From: Nitratireductor indicus C115
GTDB lineage: Bacteria; Pseudomonadota; Alphaproteobacteria; Rhizobiales; Rhizobiaceae
NCBI RefSeq assembly: GCF_000300515.1
Contig: NZ_AMSI01000012.1
Coordinates: forward strand, 62,001 to 126,000
Length of the DNA: 64,000 bases
Reading direction: 5' to 3'
Shown here: positions 55,423-63,076 of the stretch, one piece after another
Layout: the number at the start of each line of letters is the position of its first letter
Numbering within the stretch: the first letter of the stretch is position 1
Program-made: the position numbers and the translations under genes
Notes under the pieces: generated by a model
Databases searched by the model: none
Told to the model about the DNA's origin: nothing
The model's input: only the letters and a program-made list of their open reading frames with translations

Positions 55423-55454
55423 CAAGGCAAGGCAAGGCAGGGCAAGACGAGGCA
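55423..55454. repeat. Degenerate 5-bp repeat
   Basis: CAAGG is repeated three times in exact form (55423-55437), followed by CAGGG, CAAGA, CGAGG and CA. It lies just after the MBL gene and before the DinB-like fragment. Confidence 0.8.
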
Positions 55455-55525
55455 CAGAAATCCGCCCCGGAACGCTGGCGAGGAGGCCGCACGGGGATAT
55501 GGAACAGGTCAAGAGGGAGGAGTGC

Positions 55526-55714
55526 ATGTCGGCACAGGCTGCCTTGATGCGCCGGATGGCGCGCAACAATCGCTGGTCGAGCGACCGGCTTTATCGCGCC
55601 GTGCTTTTCGATAGCGCCGTGAAGCCGCCGCCCCGCGATGAATTTCATACCGGCTTCGGTGTACCTTTGCGGGGTGAGGAAATGATCGGGTTCCAACTGG
55701 ACGGCGAACGCTGA
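55526..55714 (+). pseudogene. DinB-like N-terminal fragment (decayed gene or small protein)
   Basis: Encodes 62 residues behind a strong ribosome site (GGGAGGAG). The first about 27 residues, MRRMARNNRWSSDRLYRAV, resemble the first helix of DinB/YfiT-family proteins, which are normally about 150-180 residues long. The rest does not look like DinB and no other frame restores it. It is therefore either a truncated remnant or a new small protein using the same start. It overlaps the flavin monooxygenase start by one base, so translation may still couple. DinB proteins include thiol-dependent maleylpyruvate isomerases, which would fit the missing isomerase step, but this is speculation. Confidence 0.45.
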
Positions 55715-57333
55715 TGCCGCGCTATTCCTACGAACCCTTTGCCTACACCACACCGCCCGAGATTGCCGGTGGCCCGTCGGGCCAATATCCCGTCGCCATC
55801 GTGGGCGCCGGGCCTGTCGGTCTTGCCGCAGCGATAGACCTCGCCCAACGCGGTGTACGGGTGGTCGTTCTCGATGACAATGACGTGGTTTCCGTCGGCA
55901 GCCGTGCCATTTGCTGGTCGAAACGCACGCTTGAGATTTTCGACCGGCTGGGCGTCGGCGAACGCATGGTGGAAAAGGGGGTGACCTGGAAAGTCGGCCG
56001 TCTCTTCCACCGCGAGCGCGAGGTGTGGAGCTTCGATCTCCTGCCCGAGGATGGGCACAAGATGCCGGCTTTCATCAACCTCCAGCAATATTACGTCGAG
56101 CAATATCTGGTGGAGCGCGCTGCGGCCCTTCCGGAGTTTATCGATTTGCGCTGGAAGAACCGCGTCGTTTCCGTTGAGCAGAGTGCCGGAGATGTGCGCC
56201 TCGGCATCGAGACACCCGATGGGCCCTACCATCTCGACGCTGCCTATGTGCTTGCCTGCGACGGTGCGCGCTCGCCGCTGCGGGCGATGCTTGGCCTCGA
56301 TTTCGAAGGGCAGGTTTTCGAGGAACGCTTTCTCATTGCCGATGTCGAAATGAAGGCGGATTTCCCGTCGGAGCGCTGGTTCTGGTTCGAACCGCCTTTC
56401 CATAAAGGGCAGTCGGCGCTGCTTCATAAACAGCCGGACGAAATTTACCGCATCGATCTCCAGCTCGGCCCGGATGCGGACCCGGAGGAAGAGAAGAAGC
56501 CTGAAAACGTCATTCCGCGCATAGCCAGGGTGATCGGTCACGACCGTTTCGAACTCGATTGGGTCTCCGTGTATACATTCCAGTGCCGCAGGCTTGCCCG
56601 GTTCGTGCATGGGCGGATCATCTTCGCCGGAGACAGCGCCCATATCGTTTCGCCGTTCGGTGCGCGCGGCGGCAATGGCGGTATCCAGGACATCGACAAT
56701 CTTTGCTGGAAGCTCGCTCTGGTCATACACGGCGAAGCGCCCCCCAGCCTGATCGCCACCTATGACGAGGAGCGCATTCACGGGGCGGATGAGAATATCC
56801 TGAACTCCGCGCGCTCCACCGGCTTCATGACACCCAAGAGCGAGATGGTGCGCATTTTTCGCGACAGCGTGCTTGAACTGGCGGCGGATCACGCGTTCGC
56901 TCGCCGGCTGGTCAATTCCGGCCGACTGTCGAAACCCTGTTCGCTGGCGGGTTTTTCGCTTCAGACGCAGCCGTCGCAGGCCGAGGGGCTGGAGCCGGGA
57001 ACGGTCATGCCCGATGCGCCTGTTCTGGATGGATCAGAACACGGTTGGCTTCTCAACCGCATCGGAAACGGGTTCGCGCTTCTGGCGGTCGATTGTGCGC
57101 CGCCCCCGGGTCTGCCAGCCGGGCTGCATGTGGTTCAGACGGTACGCGACGGGCAAGGTGCGGCTGCGGATGGGGTGACGCGCCTTGTCGATGCGCAAGG
57201 CCGTGTTGCCGAACGATATGGCGCTGGATTGCTCTATCTCGTGCGTCCGGACCAGCATATTGCCGCGCGTTTTCGCCATGCCGATGGGCAGGAGATTGCC
57301 GTGGCCATGATGCGCGCCATGGGGAGGGAATGA
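55714..57333 (+). CDS. Class A flavin monooxygenase (aromatic hydroxylase, MhaA-like)
   Basis: Encodes 539 residues. FAD-binding GAGPVG at 31-36, the DG motif CDGARSPLR near 180 and the GD motif FAGDSAHIVSPFGARGGNGG near 305 place it with aromatic-ring hydroxylases such as MhpA. The C-terminal thioredoxin-like region is present. It is followed two bases later by a DUF2783 gene, the same arrangement as the two-component 3-hydroxyphenylacetate 6-hydroxylase (MhaA/MhaB) of Pseudomonas putida U, whose product is homogentisate. Homogentisate genes nearby support this. Confidence 0.82.
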   Translation: MPRYSYEPFAYTTPPEIAGGPSGQYPVAIVGAGPVGLAAAIDLAQRGVRVVVLDDNDVVSVGSRAICWSKRTLEIFDRLGVGERMVEKGVTWKVGRLFHREREVWSFDLLPEDGHKMPAFINLQQYYVEQYLVERAAALPEFIDLRWKNRVVSVEQSAGDVRLGIETPDGPYHLDAAYVLACDGARSPLRAMLGLDFEGQVFEERFLIADVEMKADFPSERWFWFEPPFHKGQSALLHKQPDEIYRIDLQLGPDADPEEEKKPENVIPRIARVIGHDRFELDWVSVYTFQCRRLARFVHGRIIFAGDSAHIVSPFGARGGNGGIQDIDNLCWKLALVIHGEAPPSLIATYDEERIHGADENILNSARSTGFMTPKSEMVRIFRDSVLELAADHAFARRLVNSGRLSKPCSLAGFSLQTQPSQAEGLEPGTVMPDAPVLDGSEHGWLLNRIGNGFALLAVDCAPPPGLPAGLHVVQTVRDGQGAAADGVTRLVDAQGRVAERYGAGLLYLVRPDQHIAARFRHADGQEIAVAMMRAMGRE

Positions 57334-57335
57334 CG

Positions 57336-57545
57336 ATGCCTGACATTGAAATCGGTCGGGACCGGCTCGGTCCAGCGGGCGACGATTGCTACGCCGCACT
57401 GATGAAAGCCCATGAAGGGCTTTCATTCGAGCAAAGCGCAAGGCTCAACGCCCGTCTCATCCTTCTGCTCGCGAACGAGGTTGGCGATGCGGATCGCTTC
57501 AATGCGCTGCTTGCGGCTGCGAGAGCCTCGGGCATTTCGCGTTAA
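57336..57545 (+). CDS. DUF2783 small protein, possible coupling subunit (MhaB-like)
   Basis: Encodes 69 residues behind GGGGAGGG (ATG at 57336). The whole protein is helical: DDCYAALMKAHEGLSFEQSA and NARLILLLANEVGDADRFNALL are the DUF2783 signature. It starts two bases after the flavin monooxygenase stop, so it is almost certainly its partner. I suggest it is the small component of an aromatic hydroxylase. The family's function is not established. Confidence 0.78.
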   Translation: MPDIEIGRDRLGPAGDDCYAALMKAHEGLSFEQSARLNARLILLLANEVGDADRFNALLAAARASGISR

Positions 57546-57655
57546 GATGCAGAGCCTTTTGTGGTCGGATGGAGACATCCGATCCACCCATCGGTACGGA
57601 AAAACGAAGATAGGGAGCGGCGACAGACGCCGCCGCTCCATTCACGTTCGGTGCA

Positions 57656-58768
57656 TCAGCCGGCTGCGTCGACCTTGATGGCGCCCCGGCGGATCTGATC
57701 TTCCTCGATGCTCTCGAAAAGCGCGCGGAAATTGCCTTCGCCGAAACCCTCGTCGCCCTTCCTTTGGATGAACTCGAAAAAGATCGGCCCAATGACGGTC
57801 TTGGAGAAGATTTGCAGGAGGATCTTCGTCATGCCGCCATTCACGACACCTTCGCCATCGATGAGAATGCCGTGTTTCTTCATGCGCTCGATGGGCTCTT
57901 CATGGCCGCTCACGCGCTCATGGCTTTTCTCGTAATAGGTGTCCGGCGGGCCGGGCATGAATTTCAACCCGTTCTCGGCGAGCCGGTCCGTGGCGTCATA
58001 GATCGCGTCGGTTCCCACGGCGATGTGCTGAATGCCTTCGCCCTTGTATTTCTTCAGATATTCGACGATCTGGCTCGTCTCGTCCTTGGATTCGTTGAGC
58101 GGTATGCGAATCTTCCCGCAAGGCGAGGTGATGGCCCGGCTGACCAGCCCGGTGATGCGCCCGTCGATGTCGAAATAGTGGATCTGCCGGAAACCGAACA
58201 GCGTGCGGTAGAAGTCCCACCACTTGTCCATGTTGCCGCGATAGACATTGTGGGTGAGGTGATCGAGATAATAGAAACCGACGCCCTCGGGACTGGGGTT
58301 GCGCTTGTCCACCCAGTCGAATTCGGCATCGTAGGCAGAACCCTTGTCGCCATAGGCCTCGATGAAATAGAGCAGCGACCCGCCAATGCCCACGATGGCC
58401 GGCACATCCAACGCCTTGTCCTTGCCCGTATACGGCTCGGCGCCGCGCGAGATCGCATGCTCATAGGCGTGCTTCGCATCCACCACGCGCCAGCCCATGG
58501 ATGGCGCGCAGGGGCCATGCAGGTCGACAAAGCGCATGGCATGGCTGCCGGGCTCTGCGTTCAGAATGTAGTTGATGTCGCCCTGCCGCCACACGGAAAT
58601 CTTCTTGCTCCTGTGTCGGGCGACTTCCGTATAGCCCATCCGGGTGAAGAGTTCGGCGAGCTTTTCAGGTTCCGGGTGGGCGAATTCGACGAATTCGAAC
58701 CCGTCCGTGCCGGCGGGGTTTTCGTCGGTAATGCGCGCCGGTGGCGCGTCGTGCGGGAAGGGACCCAT
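57656..58768 (-). CDS. hppD: 4-hydroxyphenylpyruvate dioxygenase
   Basis: Encodes 370 residues from the ATG at 58768. It converts 4-hydroxyphenylpyruvate to homogentisate, the entry to the hmgA/fahA pathway. The iron ligands are His in YYLDHLTHNVYRG, His in GIQHIAVGTD and Glu in FFEFIQRKGDEGFGEGNF. The N-terminal half is a vestigial vicinal-oxygen-chelate domain. It is convergent to the DUF2783 gene and divergent from an Lrp-type regulator, with a shared 144-bp region. Confidence 0.97.
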   Translation of the reverse strand: MGPFPHDAPPARITDENPAGTDGFEFVEFAHPEPEKLAELFTRMGYTEVARHRSKKISVWRQGDINYILNAEPGSHAMRFVDLHGPCAPSMGWRVVDAKHAYEHAISRGAEPYTGKDKALDVPAIVGIGGSLLYFIEAYGDKGSAYDAEFDWVDKRNPSPEGVGFYYLDHLTHNVYRGNMDKWWDFYRTLFGFRQIHYFDIDGRITGLVSRAITSPCGKIRIPLNESKDETSQIVEYLKKYKGEGIQHIAVGTDAIYDATDRLAENGLKFMPGPPDTYYEKSHERVSGHEEPIERMKKHGILIDGEGVVNGGMTKILLQIFSKTVIGPIFFEFIQRKGDEGFGEGNFRALFESIEEDQIRRGAIKVDAAG

Positions 58769-58888
58769 GATCTTTCTCCTCCGGTCGTGGGACGAAAGGC
58801 GCTTATGCGCCTTATGACCAAAGTTTAACCCTCCCGTCTCGCAAGCGGCTTGCATTGTGAGGCGCATTTGATGCTATTAGCGCTTGTA

Positions 58889-58898
58889 TTGTGCACAA
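58889..58898. promoter_or_regulatory. Putative Lrp-type operator between hppD and the Lrp gene
   Basis: TTGTGCACAA is a perfect 10-bp palindrome, part of the near-palindrome TATTGTGCACAAATA, located 15 bases before the GTG start of the regulator. It may bind the Lrp/AsnC protein and control it and hppD. Confidence 0.5.
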
Positions 58899-58912
58899 AT
58901 AACGGAGAAATC

Positions 58913-59380
58913 GTGGCTCAGGCGCGTATGGACGGATATGACCGCAAGATATTGTCTCTTTTGCAGGCGGATGCGCGGCATACGAACAATGATCTTGCCG
59001 AACGGGTGAACCTGTCGCCCTCGCAATGCTCTCGCCGCCGCCAGCGTCTTGAGGAAGAGGGGTATATCAAGGGATACGCCGCACTTCTGGACCGTGATCG
59101 CCTGGGCTTCGGTCTTGTCAACATTATCACCGTCACGCTGGCGACCCACAATCCCGACAATGCCCGCCGCTTCGGTGAACTGGTTTCCCGTCTGCCGGAG
59201 GTGCAGGAGGCACACGCCCTGACGGGTGAGATGGACTATATCCTGAAGGTTGTTACATCGGATCTGAAGGCCCTGTCCGAATTCGTCAACAGCGTGCTTC
59301 TGCCGCATGAATCGGTCCAGCACGTCAAGAGCGCCATCGTCCTCCAGACGTTGAAGGAGACCGGATCCCTGCCGCTCTGA
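58913..59380 (+). CDS. Lrp/AsnC-family regulator of tyrosine degradation
   Basis: Encodes 155 residues from a GTG at 58913 (GGAG upstream). The N-terminal helix-turn-helix is ILSLLQADARHTNNDLAERVNLSPSQCSRR in short segments, and the C-terminal ligand-binding RAM domain starts near residue 70 (VNIITVTLATHN, TGEMDYILKVV). It is divergent from hppD. Lrp-family regulators usually respond to an amino acid; tyrosine is a reasonable guess from the context. Confidence 0.87.
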   Translation: MAQARMDGYDRKILSLLQADARHTNNDLAERVNLSPSQCSRRRQRLEEEGYIKGYAALLDRDRLGFGLVNIITVTLATHNPDNARRFGELVSRLPEVQEAHALTGEMDYILKVVTSDLKALSEFVNSVLLPHESVQHVKSAIVLQTLKETGSLPL

Positions 59381-59584
59381 CAGGGCTTAATGTTACGAAT
59401 ATTTTGAATCTTTCCTCTTTATTGTTACACGAATTGCGCTAAAGTCGCCTCCGGATATGCACTCCTTTCGGGAGAGGTTAGGGTGCATGGGACGGCTGGC
59501 CTGAGTTTGGGAGCTTCTGGGTCGTGCCGCTGACAGGAGGATGGCGCCAAGGGCGCTGCACGTCATGCAATCGGGAGGAGACGC

Positions 59585-60634
59585 ATGAAACCATTCCACG
59601 TGAAGAAACTGGCTTTAGCTGCCGCCGTCGCGGCAACCGGCCTGATAGCGGCCACCGCATCCTCGTTTGCGCAAGAGGTTACGCTGAGGCTGCACCAATT
59701 CCTGCCGGCCCAGGCGAATGTGCCCAAGCTGGTGCTCGACCCCTGGGCGGATAAGATCGAGAAGGAATCGGGCGGTCGCATCAAGATCGAGCGCTATCCG
59801 GCCATGCAGCTCGGCGGCACGCCGCCCCAGCTTTACGATCAGGCGCGTGACGGCATTGTCGATATCGTCTGGACGCTGCCCGGCTCCAATCCTGGCCGCT
59901 TTCCCTCCACGGAGGTGTTCGAGCTTCCCTTCATGATGACCAGCGCGGAAGCTACCTCGCGGGCCTATTGGGACCTCTTTGAAAAACACATGAAGGACAC
60001 GGAGTTCAAGGAAACCCATGTGCTTGGTGTCTGGGTTCATGGTCCCGGCATGTTGCATTCCAAGGATCCGATCAACACGATCGAAGACATGAAGGGCATG
60101 AAGATTCGCGCGCCCACGCGCATCATCAACCAGTTGCTCGGTCAGCTTGGTGCGACGCCGGTCGGTATGCCGATCCCGCAGATCACCGAAGCGCTTTCCA
60201 AAGGCGTGATCGACGGTTGTGTCATTCCGTGGGAAGTTACGCTCGCGCTCAAGGTGCCGGAGCTGGTCTCCAACCACACCGAGTTCGGCGGTGATCATGC
60301 GCTTTACACGACGACCTTCGTGCTGGCCATGAACAAGGCCAAGTATGACAGCCTTCCCGATGACCTGAAGAAGGTGATCAACGACAATTCGGGCCAGGAA
60401 TTCGCGGCCTTTGCCGGGCGCACCCAGGCGGGTGCTGATGGTCCGAGCCGCCAGGTTGCCGTCGATCGCGGCAACAACATCATCACGATCAGCGCCGAAG
60501 ATACCGAGACCTGGAAGAAGGCCGCCCAGCCGGTCTACGACAACTGGGTCGAGGAGATGAAGGGCAAGGGGCTGGATGGGCAGATGCTCATCGATGAGGC
60601 CCGCTCGCTGATCGACAAATACTCCAAGAACTGA
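59585..60634 (+). CDS. TRAP transporter solute-binding protein, DctP family
   Basis: Encodes 349 residues with a signal peptide (1-29, ending SFA before QEVTLRLHQF). The periplasmic DctP fold has MKGMKIRAPTRIINQLLGQLG, the segment carrying the ligand-binding arginine, and ALYTTTFVLAMNKAKY. The ribosome site GGGAGGAG precedes the ATG. It supplies the DctQ/DctM membrane proteins downstream. The ligand is unknown; a carboxylic acid is typical. A strong terminator separates it from dctQ. Confidence 0.93.
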   Translation: MKPFHVKKLALAAAVAATGLIAATASSFAQEVTLRLHQFLPAQANVPKLVLDPWADKIEKESGGRIKIERYPAMQLGGTPPQLYDQARDGIVDIVWTLPGSNPGRFPSTEVFELPFMMTSAEATSRAYWDLFEKHMKDTEFKETHVLGVWVHGPGMLHSKDPINTIEDMKGMKIRAPTRIINQLLGQLGATPVGMPIPQITEALSKGVIDGCVIPWEVTLALKVPELVSNHTEFGGDHALYTTTFVLAMNKAKYDSLPDDLKKVINDNSGQEFAAFAGRTQAGADGPSRQVAVDRGNNIITISAEDTETWKKAAQPVYDNWVEEMKGKGLDGQMLIDEARSLIDKYSKN

Positions 60635-60655
60635 GGCCGCTTGCGGTCTTTTCAC

Positions 60656-60683
60656 GGGGCGGGCCGGTGTCCGCCCCTTTTTT
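60656..60683 (+). terminator. Intercistronic terminator between dctP-type and dctQ-type genes
   Basis: GGGGCGG (60656-60662) and CCGCCCC (60671-60677) form a perfect 7-bp stem, 8-base loop, then TTTTTT. It lies 21 bases after the binding-protein stop, and 95 bases later the dctQ gene begins, so it should reduce permease expression relative to the binding protein. Confidence 0.85.
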
Positions 60684-60778
60684 CGCCGCTTGCGCCACGC
60701 CACGGCGCTGTCTAACGTTTTGTTGCCCGGCCGCGAGGAAACAACAATGAGCGGAACGCGAATGGCACGGGGAGGGGC

Positions 60779-61309
60779 ATGATACTATCTCGCATCGTCG
60801 TCTGGCTGGCGCGTATGCTGGCGCTTCTGGGCGGCATCGTACTGATTGCCGTCATCATCATGACCGTGGCCAGCATCACGGGGCGCGCCTTCGTGCGTTT
60901 CGGCCTTGGTCCGGTTCCGGGGGATTTCGAGCTGGTGCAGGCGGGCGTCGGCTTTGCCGTGTTCGCCTTTCTGCCCTGGTGCCAGCTCAACCGGGGCCAT
61001 GCCACGGTCGATATCCTCACGGTGTTCTTTTCCCGCAGGGTCAATCACATCATCGATCTCGTGACGGAGCTTTTGATGACGCTCGCTATCGGGCTTATCG
61101 CCTGGCAACTCTATTACGGAATGCGCGATAAGCTCGCCTATGGCGAAACGAGCTTCATTCTCCAGTTTCCGCAATGGTGGCCCTATGCGGCTTGCTTCAT
61201 GGCTTCGGTCATCGCCGCCATCGTATCGGTCTACATGGTCGCGGTGCGCTTCAATGAATTGCGCACCGGTGCGCCGATCGCCGTTTCGGGTCAGGGGAGC
61301 ATGCATTGA
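60779..61309 (+). CDS. TRAP transporter small permease, DctQ family
   Basis: Encodes 176 residues with four membrane helices and the family motif AFLPWCQLNRGHATVDILT. It anchors the large permease. The C-terminus overlaps the DctM gene by 4 bp (TTGA). Context and length fit a tripartite TRAP system. Confidence 0.92.
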   Translation: MILSRIVVWLARMLALLGGIVLIAVIIMTVASITGRAFVRFGLGPVPGDFELVQAGVGFAVFAFLPWCQLNRGHATVDILTVFFSRRVNHIIDLVTELLMTLAIGLIAWQLYYGMRDKLAYGETSFILQFPQWWPYAACFMASVIAAIVSVYMVAVRFNELRTGAPIAVSGQGSMH

Positions 61310-62628
61310 CCAATCTTGAAATCGGCCTCTGGTCCTTTCCCTTCCTTCTCGTCCTCATCTTCCTGCGCCTGCCCATCGGCCTTGCCATGCTCCTGTGCGG
61401 ACTTGGCGGAAGCTGGCTCGTTTTCGGCAATGTCACGCCTGTCCTCGCCAAGCTCAAGAACGAGACCTATTCGACCTTTTCCGGATATTCGCTGACCATC
61501 GTGCCGCTGTTTCTGCTCATGGGGCAGTTCGCCACGCTGGGGGGCATGTCGCGCGCGCTCTTCAAGGCGGCTGAAACCTGGATGGGGCATCGTCGCGGCG
61601 GCGTCGCCATGGCGGCTGTCGGCGCCTGTGCGGGTTTTGGGGCCATCTGCGGCTCCTCGCTTGCCACTGCCGCCACCATGAGCCAGGTCGCACTGCCCGA
61701 GTTGCGCCGCTATGGCTATTCGGGCGCCCTTGCGACGGGTACGCTGGCTGCCGGCGGCACGCTCGGCATTCTCATTCCGCCATCGGTCATTCTGGTCATC
61801 TATGCCATCCTGACCGAGCAGAACATCGCCAAGCTCTTCGTTGCCGCTTTCATTCCCGGCCTGCTTGCAGCCATAGGCTATATGATCGCGATTTCGGTCT
61901 ATGTGCGCCTGTGGCCGGAATCGGCCGGACGCCGTGAGCGCGCGCCCTATTCGGAGCGCTTCCGTGCGTTGCTCGATGTCTGGCCGGTCCTGCTCGTCTT
62001 TCTGGCGGTGGTGGGCGGCATTTATCTCGGCGTCTTCACCCCCACCGAAGGCGCGGCTGTTGGAGCGGCGGGCACGGGGCTGATCGCATTGATCAATGGC
62101 GGTCTCACCCGCGAGGCCTTCGTGCAGTCGATCCTTGCCACGGCGACGGCTACGGCGATGATCTTCTTCATCGTTCTGGGCGCGGGCTTCTACAATTCCT
62201 TCCTGGCGCTTGCCCAGGTGCCGCAGCAGATGGCGGCCTTCGTCACCGAGCAGGGCTTCAATCCCTGGATGGTGCTGACGTTGATCCTGGTGCTTTATCT
62301 GGTCTTCGGCTGCGTCATGGATTCGCTTTCCATGATCCTTCTGACCATCCCGATCTTCTTTCCGATCGTGACCGCGCTGGATTTCGGCCTCGGGGCGGAA
62401 GAATTCGCCATCTGGTTCGGAATTCTGGTTCTGATCGTCGTGGAAGTGGGGCTCATCACGCCGCCGGTGGGCATGAACCTGTTCGTTCTGAACTCGATGG
62501 CCAGGGATACGCCCATTGCCGCGACCTATCGCGGCGTCACGCCCTTCATCCTGAGCGACATTCTCCGGGTGGCGCTTCTGACGGCCTTCCCGGCCATCTC
62601 GCTGGTGCTGCTGCGCTGGCTCTATTGA
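61306..62628 (+). CDS. TRAP transporter large permease, DctM family
   Basis: Encodes 440 residues from a TTG start that overlaps the dctQ stop. It has about 12-13 membrane helices with motifs GFGAICGSSLATAATMSQVALPEL in parts, GGTLGILIPPSVILVIYAI and VEVGLITPPVGMNLFVLNSMA. It catalyses ion-driven uptake of the ligand from the binding protein at 59585. A perfect hairpin follows the stop. Confidence 0.95.
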   Translation: MTNLEIGLWSFPFLLVLIFLRLPIGLAMLLCGLGGSWLVFGNVTPVLAKLKNETYSTFSGYSLTIVPLFLLMGQFATLGGMSRALFKAAETWMGHRRGGVAMAAVGACAGFGAICGSSLATAATMSQVALPELRRYGYSGALATGTLAAGGTLGILIPPSVILVIYAILTEQNIAKLFVAAFIPGLLAAIGYMIAISVYVRLWPESAGRRERAPYSERFRALLDVWPVLLVFLAVVGGIYLGVFTPTEGAAVGAAGTGLIALINGGLTREAFVQSILATATATAMIFFIVLGAGFYNSFLALAQVPQQMAAFVTEQGFNPWMVLTLILVLYLVFGCVMDSLSMILLTIPIFFPIVTALDFGLGAEEFAIWFGILVLIVVEVGLITPPVGMNLFVLNSMARDTPIAATYRGVTPFILSDILRVALLTAFPAISLVLLRWLY

Positions 62629-62637
62629 AGCAGAAGC

Positions 62638-62664
62638 CGGCATGGCGTCTGTGACGCCATGCCG
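62638..62664. terminator. Bidirectional hairpin terminator after the TRAP permease gene
   Basis: CGGCATGGCGT (62638-62648) and ACGCCATGCCG (62654-62664) form a perfect 11-bp stem with a CTGTG loop between the convergent TRAP permease and TIGR01244 genes. Confidence 0.75.
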
Positions 62665-62685
62665 TGACGGTATCGGGTGGATGCT

Positions 62686-63024
62686 TCAGAGACCGCGGTC
62701 GCGAATGGCGCCGTAAAGATTGGTGCAGCGTCCGCCGGAGCGGCAATAGGCGAACACAGGACCGGGAAGTTCCTTCAGGGCGGCAGCCATGTCGGTCAGG
62801 TCGTTCATCGTGATGTTTCCGCTCACCACCGGAATATGGCGGAAGGGTAAGCCGGCTGCCTCGGCGGCCCTGGCGATGATCTCCGCTTCCGGCTGGCCCA
62901 TGTCCTCCCCGTCGGGACGGTTGCAGATAATGCTCTTGTAACCGGCCGCCTTCACGGCTGCGACGTCTTCAGGGCTGATCTGGGGGGAAACGGCAAAATC
63001 GTCTGCGATCCTGTTGATGTTCAT
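62686..63024 (-). CDS. TIGR01244-type phosphatase/sulfurtransferase (DUF442)
   Basis: Encodes 112 residues from the ATG at 63024. The fold is a small cysteine-phosphatase-like domain with SPEDVAAVKAAGYKSIICNRPD at the start and the active loop FAYCRSGGRCTNLY. TIGR01244 proteins are linked to sulfide or persulfide metabolism by fusion to MBL dioxygenases (BLH). It lies 53 bp downstream of the FadB-like gene. Confidence 0.83.
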   Translation of the reverse strand: MNINRIADDFAVSPQISPEDVAAVKAAGYKSIICNRPDGEDMGQPEAEIIARAAEAAGLPFRHIPVVSGNITMNDLTDMAAALKELPGPVFAYCRSGGRCTNLYGAIRDRGL

Positions 63025-63076
63025 AATGTTCGTTCCGCTGGTGAATGATGCTGCCAATGTAGGGGGAACCGGCCCG

